From contig CANMAQ010000008.1 of the NCBI GenBank assembly GCA_947495775.1, positions 1-64,000 of the forward strand: 64,000 nucleotides of DNA. Direction: 5' to 3'. Source of the stretch: Jejuia algarum (GTDB taxonomy: Bacteria; Bacteroidota; Bacteroidia; Flavobacteriales; Flavobacteriaceae). Under the pieces are notes generated by a model. The model searched no databases and was not told the DNA's origin. It saw nothing but the letters and a program-made list of their open reading frames with translations. Position numbers and translations under genes: made by a program. This document shows positions 34,903 to 42,651 of the stretch, in pieces (position 1 is the first letter of the stretch; the number at the start of each line of letters is the position of its first letter).

Positions 34903-36366
34903 ATGCTCAAACAACATTTACAGTTTAAATTATCGCAAAAGTTATCACCTCAGCAAATTCAATTAATGAAATTGATTCAGCTGCCAACACAAGCTTTTGA
35001 ACAACGTCTAAAGCAAGAATTAGAGGAAAATCCAGCATTAGAAGGTGGTAAAGAAGATGTTGCTAATGAGTTTGATGCCGATATAGACCAAAGCCCTTCG
35101 GAAGAGATTAATGATAACGAAACCATAAATGCTGAAGACATTAATGTTGACGAGTATTTAAGCGACGATGAAATTCCCGATTACCGCACCCATGCGAATA
35201 ATTACAGTAGCGATGATGATGAAAAATCGGTTCCCTATGCTGCAGGAACCTCTTTTACACAGCATTTAATTAATCAATTAAATACGTACAGACTTTCTGA
35301 AGAGGAACGCGATGTTGCCGAATTCTTAGTGGGCAGTGTTGATGAAAGTGGCTATATAAGACGTTCATTATCTGATATCATGGACGATCTCGCCTTTACT
35401 CAAAATGTATATACCAGCGAGGAAAAAATTGGAGCTGTTTTAAAAATTGTACACCAATTAGATCCTGCAGGTGTTGGAGCTCGTAACCTTCAAGAATGTT
35501 TAAGCATCCAATTGCACCGAAAGGAAAAAACACCAGATACCGATTTGGCCATTGCTATTATAGACCAAGCTTTCGATGCTTTTACTAAAAAACACTATAA
35601 GAAGCTCCTTCAAAAGTTCGACATATCGGAAGTTCAACTCAAAGATGCCATTGGCGAAATTGAACATCTCAATCCAAAGCCAGGAGGGTCGTATTCGGGA
35701 AATAACCGTATCGTAGAACATGTTGTACCTGATTTTGCCATTAAAATTATAGATGGTGCCTTAGAATTAACACTTAATGGCAGGAATGCACCAGAATTAC
35801 ATGTCTCTCGAGAGTATAACAATATGCTAAAAGGGTATAAAGACGCCAAAGACAAAAGTAAATCTCAAAAAGATGCTGTTCTTTTTATCAAACAAAAATT
35901 AGATGCTGCAAAATGGTTTATTGAGGCGATCAAACAGCGTCAACAAACCTTATTTATTACCATGAGTGCCATTATGCACTACCAAAAAGATTACTTTTTA
36001 ACGGGAGATGAACGCCAGCTTAAGCCAATGATCTTAAAAGATATTGCTGACGAAATTCAAATGGACGTCTCTACCGTTTCTCGGGTAGCCAATAGTAAGT
36101 ATGTAGACACGCCTTATGGCACAAAACTCATCAAAGAATTTTTCTCGGAGTCTATGAAAAATGATCAAGGTGAGGATGTTTCTACTCGAGAAATTAAAAA
36201 AATATTAGAAACCGTTATTGAAGAGGAAAGTAAAAAGAAACCACTCACTGATGAAGCTTTAGCGAAAATTTTAAAAGAGAAAGGTTATCCTATTGCGAGA
36301 CGAACGGTAGCGAAGTACAGGGAGCAGTTAGATATTCCTGTGGCGCGTTTAAGAAAAAAGATATGA
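34903..36366 (+). CDS. rpoN: RNA polymerase sigma-54 factor
   Basis: The 487-residue sigma-54 has an N-terminal activator-interacting region (LKQHLQFKLSQKLSPQQIQLMKL), an acidic region II (about 45-105), the core-binding domain (about 115-300), an HTH (DIADEIQMDVSTVSRVANSKYV, about 380-400) and the RpoN box ARRTVAKYREQL near the C-terminus that reads the -24 element. The stop overlaps the next gene by 4 bases (ATGA). No sigma-54 activator is in the window. Confidence 0.97.
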   Translation: MLKQHLQFKLSQKLSPQQIQLMKLIQLPTQAFEQRLKQELEENPALEGGKEDVANEFDADIDQSPSEEINDNETINAEDINVDEYLSDDEIPDYRTHANNYSSDDDEKSVPYAAGTSFTQHLINQLNTYRLSEEERDVAEFLVGSVDESGYIRRSLSDIMDDLAFTQNVYTSEEKIGAVLKIVHQLDPAGVGARNLQECLSIQLHRKEKTPDTDLAIAIIDQAFDAFTKKHYKKLLQKFDISEVQLKDAIGEIEHLNPKPGGSYSGNNRIVEHVVPDFAIKIIDGALELTLNGRNAPELHVSREYNNMLKGYKDAKDKSKSQKDAVLFIKQKLDAAKWFIEAIKQRQQTLFITMSAIMHYQKDYFLTGDERQLKPMILKDIADEIQMDVSTVSRVANSKYVDTPYGTKLIKEFFSESMKNDQGEDVSTREIKKILETVIEEESKKKPLTDEALAKILKEKGYPIARRTVAKYREQLDIPVARLRKKI

Positions 36367-36971
36367 TACACCATGTCTTAAAAAGTATTTCGGTGATTTT
36401 TCACCCCCTACTAATGCCTATTTTAGGCGTTATGTTTTACTTTGTAAAATCGACCCGTTATATCGATACTAGGATTATTTGGGCCAAGTTATTTTCTCTA
36501 AGCATACTTACCATAATATTGCCCCTATTATTGTATCTCTTGTTAAAAACCATAGGAAAAGTACGTTCTATTCATTTAAACAGTGCTAGAGAACGTATTA
36601 TACCTTTAATGCTTAATGCCTTGATTATAATTTTGGTGCTACAAAGTGTACTGCAACCTCACATGTACATAGAGCTCTATTATTTCTTTGTAGGCATTTT
36701 AATATCTACACTAGCTTGCTTAATTTTAGCGCTATTCAATTTTAAAGCGAGCATACATATGATCGCAATTTGCGGTCTGTTTATGTTTTTTATAGCGCTT
36801 AGCATTCACTTTAGCATTAATATTAACGGCACACTTGCTGCGCTATCTATAGCTATAGGTGCTGTAGCAACCTCTCGCCTGCATTTAAAAGCCCATACCG
36901 TTACAGAACTAATCATGGGGGCTGTTGTCGGCCTATTTCCACAACTTATTTTAATTACAAATTGGCTTTAA
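36363..36971 (+). CDS. Membrane protein with PAP2-like C-terminal motif
   Basis: This 202-residue protein has about six hydrophobic helices. Near the C-terminus SRLHLKAHTVTE fits the third PAP2 phosphatase motif (SR, five residues, H, three residues, acidic residue), but with Glu instead of the usual Asp. KASIHM may stand for the PSGH motif, with the Ser and His kept. An Arg-rich segment (SARERIIPL) may be motif 1. It is therefore probably a divergent lipid-phosphatase relative, possibly acting on undecaprenyl or other lipid phosphates. Activity is uncertain. It is translationally coupled to rpoN by the ATGA overlap. Confidence 0.6.
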   Translation: MIHHVLKSISVIFHPLLMPILGVMFYFVKSTRYIDTRIIWAKLFSLSILTIILPLLLYLLLKTIGKVRSIHLNSARERIIPLMLNALIIILVLQSVLQPHMYIELYYFFVGILISTLACLILALFNFKASIHMIAICGLFMFFIALSIHFSININGTLAALSIAIGAVATSRLHLKAHTVTELIMGAVVGLFPQLILITNWL

Positions 36972-37000
36972 TCCTTTAGAAGATACTCCACTATTAAAAC

Positions 37001-37699
37001 TTAAAGAATGTAAAATAACAATCCTATTTTTACCGCATTGCTATCCAATGGCACACCGTTTAATAAAGTCGTGTCCGAAAAGATAGAATTCACACCATAA
37101 TAGGCAAAAATATTCCACGTATTGTAGCCTACGCTTAACGTAGGACCATATTGAAATGTCGTATAGTTAGGAATATTTTGATGTATAAACGTCCCTAAAC
37201 TACCTTCAAATTTACTTCTATTCGTAAACACATAACCTAGTTTCATTCCCACATAAACACGCCAAAATTTATAAGAACTCACTGTAGATGTACGCCATCT
37301 AAACTCTATGGGCAACTCTATAACATGCTCTGAAAATTTATTTTTGGTAAAATTTACTGTATTCGCATCAATAACGCTAAAATTAAAATCTCCAGAAACG
37401 TCTTCTCTTTGAATAAGTAGATTCTGGATATAAGAGTTCGTAGAATACCCTAAGCCTACTCCTATGGCTACATTACGCCTTTTGGTAATAGGCATGTCTT
37501 TTATAAACCCTAAATGAAACCCTAATGAAAAGCTAGTTTGCCTTAAATCCTCTGGGCGCTTTCCTAAAAGGTTATAAGTCGTGCCAATATAAAATTGATC
37601 TTCTTTATATAAACTATCCTTTACCCTACTGGTCAATTCTTGTGAAAACACTTGAATTACAGAGACAATGCTTAGTACTAAAATAAAGAGGTCTTTCAT
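37001..37699 (-). CDS. Outer-membrane beta-barrel protein (PorT-like family)
   Basis: The 232-residue protein has a signal peptide (about 1-19, ending VFSQ) and then alternating beta strands (FYIGTTYNLLG, VAIGVGLGYSTNSYIQN, VIELPIEFRWRT, VYVGMKLGYVFTN), ending VKIGLLFYIL with a typical hydrophobic C-terminus. The pattern fits the outer-membrane beta-barrel family that includes PorT. I cannot show that it is the T9SS PorT itself. It is convergent with the rpoN-coupled gene. Confidence 0.6.
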   Translation of the reverse strand: MKDLFILVLSIVSVIQVFSQELTSRVKDSLYKEDQFYIGTTYNLLGKRPEDLRQTSFSLGFHLGFIKDMPITKRRNVAIGVGLGYSTNSYIQNLLIQREDVSGDFNFSVIDANTVNFTKNKFSEHVIELPIEFRWRTSTVSSYKFWRVYVGMKLGYVFTNRSKFEGSLGTFIHQNIPNYTTFQYGPTLSVGYNTWNIFAYYGVNSIFSDTTLLNGVPLDSNAVKIGLLFYIL

Positions 37700-37795
37700 A
37701 ATCTATTATCTATAGACAAATGTAAATAAAAAGGTTTGAAACCCATATGGAATACCAAACGCCCTTTTATAATTTTCAACAACTCTGTCCTCCTT

Positions 37796-39052
37796 TTATT
37801 TTACTACAATAATATCACTAATACGTGTAGTATATCTTGGAGATAAACGTTCTTGACGCATTTTCCAGGTGCGCTTTAAGTCTTGATTGCCTAACTTTAT
37901 TTTATGATCGGCATACTTGGCATTTAAACCATCTATAGCCTGCATCAATGGCTTGTGCTTTGGGTTTTCTTTTTGAAACAGTTGTAATTGGTAATTATCT
38001 GTAGCCACCAACCCCATAACAATAACGCCCGCACGTTTATAATTTACGCCTGCTTTAAAGATATCTGTTACCGCATTTACTGCTGCACTGCTAATGACAA
38101 GACTTGAATCTGTGGGGTAGGCTAAAGTTATCATTTTACGACCTTTATGCTGTGTTGTATTTTGCTTATGCCGATCGCTTTGTAGTGTTACATAAACCAT
38201 ATTACAACTAGATCCTTGTTGCCTTAATTTTTCAGCACAGCGTGTTGCAAACGTAGAGATACGCTCTTTGATGTTATCAATATCTGAAAACGTGTATTCA
38301 AAACTTCTGGTGGTCGCAATAGCGCGTTTTGTGGTTACCTCATCCAGTTTTAGCTGGGAATTCCCTTCTAAATCTTTTTTCAACTTCCACCCCGTAATGG
38401 CCAAATTTTTACGTACCCAATCGTCTGATAAGCATGTAAAATCATAAGCCTTTTTACAGCCTTTCGCTTTTAAACGCTTTTGTAAGCCTCGCCCCACTCC
38501 CCAAACCTCTTCTATCTTAATCCATTTTAAAGCTTTAAGCCGTTTCGCTTCAGAGTCGATCACATAAATACCTTTAGTTTCTTCAGGAAACTTCCGTGCG
38601 ATTTTATTAGCCACTTTACTCAAAGCCTTTGTTGGCGCTATGCCCACACAAGTAGGGATACCCGTCCATTTTAAAATACGCCCCCGTATCTCTAAACCGT
38701 AATTAGCAAAATCCCAATCACTAAAACCTTTAAATTCTAAAAATGCCTCATCGATACTATACACTTCTACATCGGGCGTAAACTGTTCTAATATGCGCAT
38801 GACGCGATGACTCATATCGCCGTACAATGGATAATTAGAAGACAATACTTTTATACCGTTAGTTTTGCAAAAGCCCTCCCATTTAAAAATAGGAGCACCC
38901 ATAGGCAAACCCAACACCTTTGCCTCATCGCTTCGCGAGATAACACAGCCATCATTATTGCTTAAAATAGCGATGGGCTTATGCTGCAAGTTAGGATTAA
39001 AAACCCGTTCGCAAGACGCATAAAAATTATTACAGTCTACTAAGGCATACAT
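37796..39052 (-). CDS. umuC: Y-family DNA polymerase, UmuC-like
   Basis: The 418-residue protein begins MYALVDCNNFYASCERVF with the first catalytic Asp. SIDEAFLEF (about 100) gives the catalytic Asp-Glu pair, and a helix-hairpin-helix follows (about 170-200, WGVGRGLQKRLKAKG). The C-terminal little-finger domain (about 235-345) and the UmuC C-terminal extension are present. It carries out error-prone translesion synthesis. UmuC normally works with UmuD', and no umuD is beside it. Confidence 0.93.
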   Translation of the reverse strand: MYALVDCNNFYASCERVFNPNLQHKPIAILSNNDGCVISRSDEAKVLGLPMGAPIFKWEGFCKTNGIKVLSSNYPLYGDMSHRVMRILEQFTPDVEVYSIDEAFLEFKGFSDWDFANYGLEIRGRILKWTGIPTCVGIAPTKALSKVANKIARKFPEETKGIYVIDSEAKRLKALKWIKIEEVWGVGRGLQKRLKAKGCKKAYDFTCLSDDWVRKNLAITGWKLKKDLEGNSQLKLDEVTTKRAIATTRSFEYTFSDIDNIKERISTFATRCAEKLRQQGSSCNMVYVTLQSDRHKQNTTQHKGRKMITLAYPTDSSLVISSAAVNAVTDIFKAGVNYKRAGVIVMGLVATDNYQLQLFQKENPKHKPLMQAIDGLNAKYADHKIKLGNQDLKRTWKMRQERLSPRYTTRISDIIVVK

Positions 39053-39107
39053 TGTAAATAGAATAGTTTTTAAGTGGTTACCTTTGTAAAACAGGTGTTT
39101 TTTTTGA

Positions 39108-39560
39108 TTAGAAAAACTTGCCTTTCTCTAAAATTTTATGTCCATTACGTTTGTAATAAACTTTTTCGCCCTTGGCACAGAATGTATATTTTGAAACCCT
39201 AGGCGTTTCCGTTATGGCCATTAAAACAACGTCTTCTACAGTACAATTATAGTCTTTAGCAACTTTCTTTTTAACATGCGCTAAAGTCGCTCTGCCTTTT
39301 TTAAGTTGACCCTGTATTTTTTTATTTAATACAGGCTCTTCATAGCCTTCGGCAAGATGACACGCATTTCCCTTTATAGGTGCTGGCACTGCGGGTTGAC
39401 CTACGGCACCTGTTGCAGCAGGTTGTTGGTCTATATATTCCCATGTGTAATCTGCTTTTAACAGTACACGCCTGCCATCATCGGTCTTAACAATATAATT
39501 ATTTTGCGAAAACCCAAGAACAGATATTAAAACCAATACAACAAAAAGTAATTTTTTCAT
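39108..39560 (-). CDS. Small secreted protein of unknown function
   Basis: The 150-residue protein has a signal peptide (about 1-18, ending GFSQ). A segment YIVKTDDGRRVLLKADYTWEYI (cited in part) is followed by an Ala/Pro linker and a C-terminal part with conserved-looking cysteines (NACHL, DYNCTVEDV, YTFCAKGE). The three cysteines and the basic end (KRNGHKILEKGKFF) suggest a small folded periplasmic protein. I do not recognise a family with confidence. It is on the same strand as umuC, 55 bases upstream. Confidence 0.6.
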   Translation of the reverse strand: MKKLLFVVLVLISVLGFSQNNYIVKTDDGRRVLLKADYTWEYIDQQPAATGAVGQPAVPAPIKGNACHLAEGYEEPVLNKKIQGQLKKGRATLAHVKKKVAKDYNCTVEDVVLMAITETPRVSKYTFCAKGEKVYYKRNGHKILEKGKFF

Positions 39561-39603
39561 AATGCGAATACAATAGATTTAAATGTCTTCAAAAATACGG
39601 ATT

Positions 39604-39810
39604 TTAATCTGCAACGTACTCTAAAATATCTGCAGGTTGACACTCTAATGCTTTACAAATCGCCTCCAAAGTCGTAAACCGTATAGCCTTAGCTTTTCCA
39701 GATTTTAGGATGGATAAATTCGCTGTGGTGATGCCTATAACCTCTGCTAAATGTTTACTTTTCATTTTGCGCTGGACAAGCATTATATCTAAATTTACAC
39801 GTATCGGCAT
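39604..39810 (-). CDS. XRE-type HTH regulator
   Basis: The 68-residue one-domain Cro/CI-like regulator contains the helix-turn-helix KHLAEVIGITTANLSILKSG and the C-terminal LEAICKALECQPADILEY, typical of the small YozG-like regulators. It follows the DUF2975 gene by 3 bases. This pairing is widespread in bacteria and suggests a regulator whose activity or DNA binding is tied to the membrane partner. The palindrome at 40386-40404 in the shared promoter region is a candidate operator. Confidence 0.9.
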   Translation of the reverse strand: MPIRVNLDIMLVQRKMKSKHLAEVIGITTANLSILKSGKAKAIRFTTLEAICKALECQPADILEYVAD

Positions 39811-39813
39811 GGT

Positions 39814-40341
39814 TTAAATGGTTAAATCGTTTTCATCCTTAATATGTTTTCCTTTGCTTAATACCTCTAAATAGAGATACACCAAAAAGGCAATGGTTAA
39901 GTGGGCTAACACGATAAAATAATCATCCTGTAAACGAAAATCAGCCCCCTTTACAAATATAGCCCCCACAAATACTATAATATATAATAAAGGGATAAGA
40001 TTTAGCTTTAAAAATAAACGCAAGTACTTTACAGAACTCGCTTCGAACATGTTTTTTTTAATAAACACACCTAAAAACATTTTAAACACGTAAAAGTAAA
40101 CGCCATAATATAACATGCTTAAGCACATGAGAAGAATAGAGGCGTTAAACGGCACATTGACATGTAACCCTACTAAAGGCACATGTACCTTTCCTCCACC
40201 TTCTATACTATCTACAAACGGTATTTGAAAACCAAATTTATATTCTAAATAAGCCCCTATTGAGAATAACATGACAAAGCCTAATATACTTGCTATACTG
40301 TAAAATAATAAGGTGGCCGAAAAGTATGCGAATTGTTTCAT
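39814..40341 (-). CDS. DUF2975 membrane protein
   Basis: The 175-residue protein has four hydrophobic segments (about 8-30, 67-90, 108-128, 140-160) in the arrangement of DUF2975. A periplasmic loop between segments 1 and 2 carries VDSIEGGGKVHVPLVGLHVNV. DUF2975 genes are typically paired with a small XRE regulator, here directly downstream. The role is unknown, though a membrane sensor or anchor for the regulator is a common suggestion. The gene has its own promoter (40373-40400). Confidence 0.85.
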   Translation of the reverse strand: MKQFAYFSATLLFYSIASILGFVMLFSIGAYLEYKFGFQIPFVDSIEGGGKVHVPLVGLHVNVPFNASILLMCLSMLYYGVYFYVFKMFLGVFIKKNMFEASSVKYLRLFLKLNLIPLLYIIVFVGAIFVKGADFRLQDDYFIVLAHLTIAFLVYLYLEVLSKGKHIKDENDLTI

Positions 40342-40372
40342 TTCAAAATAATTTATTATTGTTTTTCGATAA

Positions 40373-40400
40373 CAAAAATATAAAAATTATTGATAATCAA
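40373..40400 (-). promoter_or_regulatory. Promoter of the DUF2975-XRE operon
   Basis: On the minus strand TTG (40398-40400) is separated by 17 bases from TATTTTTG (40373-40380), 31 bases before the ATG. The spacing fits the Bacteroidota consensus. Confidence 0.65.
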
Positions 40401-40404
40401 TAAT
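40386..40404. promoter_or_regulatory. 19-bp palindrome, candidate operator of the XRE regulator
   Basis: ATTATTGAT-A-ATCAATAAT is a perfect inverted repeat of 9-bp arms around one base. It covers the -33 TTG and part of the spacer of the DUF2975-XRE promoter and lies 67 bases upstream of the bioF -7 element. Its location is what one expects of an autorepressor site. Confidence 0.55.
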
Positions 40405-40447
40405 AAATTAATGTTAAAAATTATTTTTTAGCATTTTAGAGCTGTCA

Positions 40448-40478
40448 TTGTATTAGTATGTACTTCCCCGTATCTTTG
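40448..40478 (+). promoter_or_regulatory. Promoter of the biotin operon
   Basis: TTG (40448-40450) is separated by 20 bases from TATCTTTG (40471-40478). The bioF ATG begins at 40483, only 4 bases after the -7 element, so transcription should start at or next to the ATG (a leaderless or nearly leaderless mRNA). Confidence 0.65.
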
Positions 40479-40482
40479 CGAC

Positions 40483-41637
40483 ATGCTACCCAAAAAATTA
40501 GAGCAAAAATTAGAGCAACGGCATTCTAAAAACGCATTACGCCGTTTAGGAACGCCTTCTGGTTTAATTGACTTTTCATCGAATGATTACTTGGGGTTGT
40601 CTACATCTGCACGCCTTTTTGAAACAGCACATGCGGTCTTAAAGCATTATGATATAATGCACAATGGCGCTACAGGTTCTCGATTATTATCTGGCAACCA
40701 TAAATTGTACGATCTGGTAGAATCGCAATTGGCGGAAATTCACAAGAGCGCAGCGGCCTTAATATTCAACTCTGGATACGATGCCAATATGGGCTTTTTC
40801 TCTTGCGTTCCGCAGCGCGGCGACCTTATTCTATACGACGAATACAGCCATGCATCAATACGTGATGGTATTGCGATGAGCCATGCAAAAGCTTATAAAT
40901 TTAAACACAATCATTTAGAAACTCTAGAAGCTTTATTACTACGCTATAGGGCAACTGCCTTTGCAAAAGATCTTAGTATTTACGTCGTCACAGAATCGGT
41001 GTTTTCTATGGGTGGGGATTCCCCAGATTTAAAAGCACTATCAAAATTATGCAACACCTATAAGGCACATCTAATTATAGATGAAGCTCATGCCGTTGGT
41101 GTTTTTGGTAATTCTGGTGAAGGCCTCTTGCAACAGTTGCATCTAGAATCTACAGTTTTTGCACGTATCATCACCTTTGGAAAAGCGCTAGGCTGTCATG
41201 GTGCTGCGATTTTAGGTTCTGCAGCGTTAAAAACATTTTTAGTAAATTTTTGCAGGTCTTTAATTTACACAACGGCATTACCGCCACATAGCTTAGCCAC
41301 AATACATGCTGCTTATCGCACACTAAACACATCTACAAATCGTACGCTATTGGCGCAAAACATCAAACACTTTAAAGCTGAAGTTCATCGCAATCATCTA
41401 GAAACTAAATTTATAACCTCTAATTCAGCCATTCAGTGTTGCGTCATCCCTGGAAATAACAATGTGAAGCAGATCGCTCAACACTTACAACATTCTGGGT
41501 TTAATGTGAAACCAATCTTATCACCAACCGTACCCAAAGGCAAAGAACGGCTACGTTTTTGTTTGCATAGTTATAATTCTAAAGCAGATATCACTAAAGT
41601 TCTAAATGCACTTAGTACTTTTGCAGCATATGAGTGA
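40483..41637 (+). CDS. bioF: 8-amino-7-oxononanoate synthase
   Basis: BioF condenses pimeloyl-ACP (or -CoA) with alanine to 8-amino-7-oxononanoate, using PLP. This 384-residue protein shows the alpha-oxoamine synthase features: NDYLGLS (about 34-40), GATGSRLLSGNH (about 62-73), IIDEAHAVGVFG (about 198-209) and the PLP lysine in TFGKALGCHGAAILGS (K234). It is the first gene of bioF-DUF2007-bioD-bioA-ketosynthase. The ATG follows the promoter's -7 element almost directly. Confidence 0.95.
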   Translation: MLPKKLEQKLEQRHSKNALRRLGTPSGLIDFSSNDYLGLSTSARLFETAHAVLKHYDIMHNGATGSRLLSGNHKLYDLVESQLAEIHKSAAALIFNSGYDANMGFFSCVPQRGDLILYDEYSHASIRDGIAMSHAKAYKFKHNHLETLEALLLRYRATAFAKDLSIYVVTESVFSMGGDSPDLKALSKLCNTYKAHLIIDEAHAVGVFGNSGEGLLQQLHLESTVFARIITFGKALGCHGAAILGSAALKTFLVNFCRSLIYTTALPPHSLATIHAAYRTLNTSTNRTLLAQNIKHFKAEVHRNHLETKFITSNSAIQCCVIPGNNNVKQIAQHLQHSGFNVKPILSPTVPKGKERLRFCLHSYNSKADITKVLNALSTFAAYE

Positions 41638-42043
41638 TACATTTAAAACCATAGCACGTTACCAATATTCTACTGAAGCACAAATCGTAAAAGGCCGTTT
41701 AGAAGCCGATGGCATTCCTGTGTTTTTATCAGATAGTTTCACCATAGATACAGATCCCTTGGTGAGTAATGCCATAGGTGGTGTAAAACTAAAAGTATAT
41801 GCTAAAGATGCTTTACGGGCACAGCACATTTTGCAGTCTATCTCTAAATATGCCTTAGACGATAAAGGCAATACCATTGCTTGTCCTAAGTGTAAAAGTG
41901 AGACTATAACCTTATTTTCAACCATTAAAGATCTAAAATCCTTTTTTGCGTTTGTGTTTGGCGTTCTATTTGCCGCACTACCATTTTACACCAAACATAA
42001 ATACAGATGCGACGTTTGTAATACCGAATTTGACTTAAAATGA
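41630..42043 (+). CDS. DUF2007-type protein with C-terminal zinc-finger-like and membrane segment
   Basis: I take the ATG at 41630 (137 residues), 8 bases inside the end of bioF. The N-terminal part (ARYQYSTEAQIVKGRLEADGIPVFL, cited in part, to GGVKLKVYAKDALRAQHIL) fits DUF2007, a small ferredoxin-like domain. A CPKCKSE motif, one hydrophobic segment (about 103-118) and CDVCNTEF follow, so four cysteines could bind zinc. Its presence between bioF and bioD, with 4-base and 8-base overlaps on both sides, shows tight co-expression with biotin synthesis. No biotin-related role is known to me. Confidence 0.8.
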   Translation: MSDTFKTIARYQYSTEAQIVKGRLEADGIPVFLSDSFTIDTDPLVSNAIGGVKLKVYAKDALRAQHILQSISKYALDDKGNTIACPKCKSETITLFSTIKDLKSFFAFVFGVLFAALPFYTKHKYRCDVCNTEFDLK

Positions 42044-42651
42044 ATACTTACTTTATAACAGGCATTTCTACAGAAGTTGGAAAAACTGTAGCTTCTGCCA
42101 TCATTACAGAAGCACTTGAGGCCGATTATTGGAAACCTGTGCAAGCTGGAGAATTAGAAAATTGCGATACTGCTAAAGTAAAGCGCTTAATCTCTAATAC
42201 AACATCTCAATGTCACCCTAATGCCTATGCCTTAGAAACACCTATGAGTCCACATGCTGCTGCAGCTATAGACGGTGTAGAAATAGATATCAACGCCTTT
42301 ACACCCCCACACACCAACAACCCCAACTTAGTCATTGAAGGCGCTGGAGGTTTGCTGGTTCCTTTAAACGCTAGCACCACCATTTTAGACTTAATACAGC
42401 CACACTATAAAGTTATTGTGGTATCTCGTCATTATCTAGGCAGCATTAACCATACATTACTCACTGTTCAGTTTTTAAAAGAAAAAGGGTTTGATGTGAC
42501 ACTTCTTTTTAGTGGTGCAGCACACCCCACTACAGAGGCGATTATTAAAAAAATGACCGGTGTTCCCGTTCTTGGGCGCATTGATGAAGAGCCTTATTTT
42601 GACCAAAATGTAGTGAAAGCATACGCCGAACGTTTTAAAAACCAACTATGA
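42040..42651 (+). CDS. bioD: Dethiobiotin synthetase
   Basis: BioD closes the ureido ring, using CO2 and ATP, to make dethiobiotin from 7,8-diaminononanoate. The 203-residue protein has the P-loop GISTEVGKT (about 8-16), the substrate loop KPVQAGE (about 32-38) and VIEGAGGLLVPL (about 97-108). It overlaps its upstream and downstream neighbours by 4 bases (ATGA) each. Confidence 0.95.
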   Translation: MNTYFITGISTEVGKTVASAIITEALEADYWKPVQAGELENCDTAKVKRLISNTTSQCHPNAYALETPMSPHAAAAIDGVEIDINAFTPPHTNNPNLVIEGAGGLLVPLNASTTILDLIQPHYKVIVVSRHYLGSINHTLLTVQFLKEKGFDVTLLFSGAAHPTTEAIIKKMTGVPVLGRIDEEPYFDQNVVKAYAERFKNQL

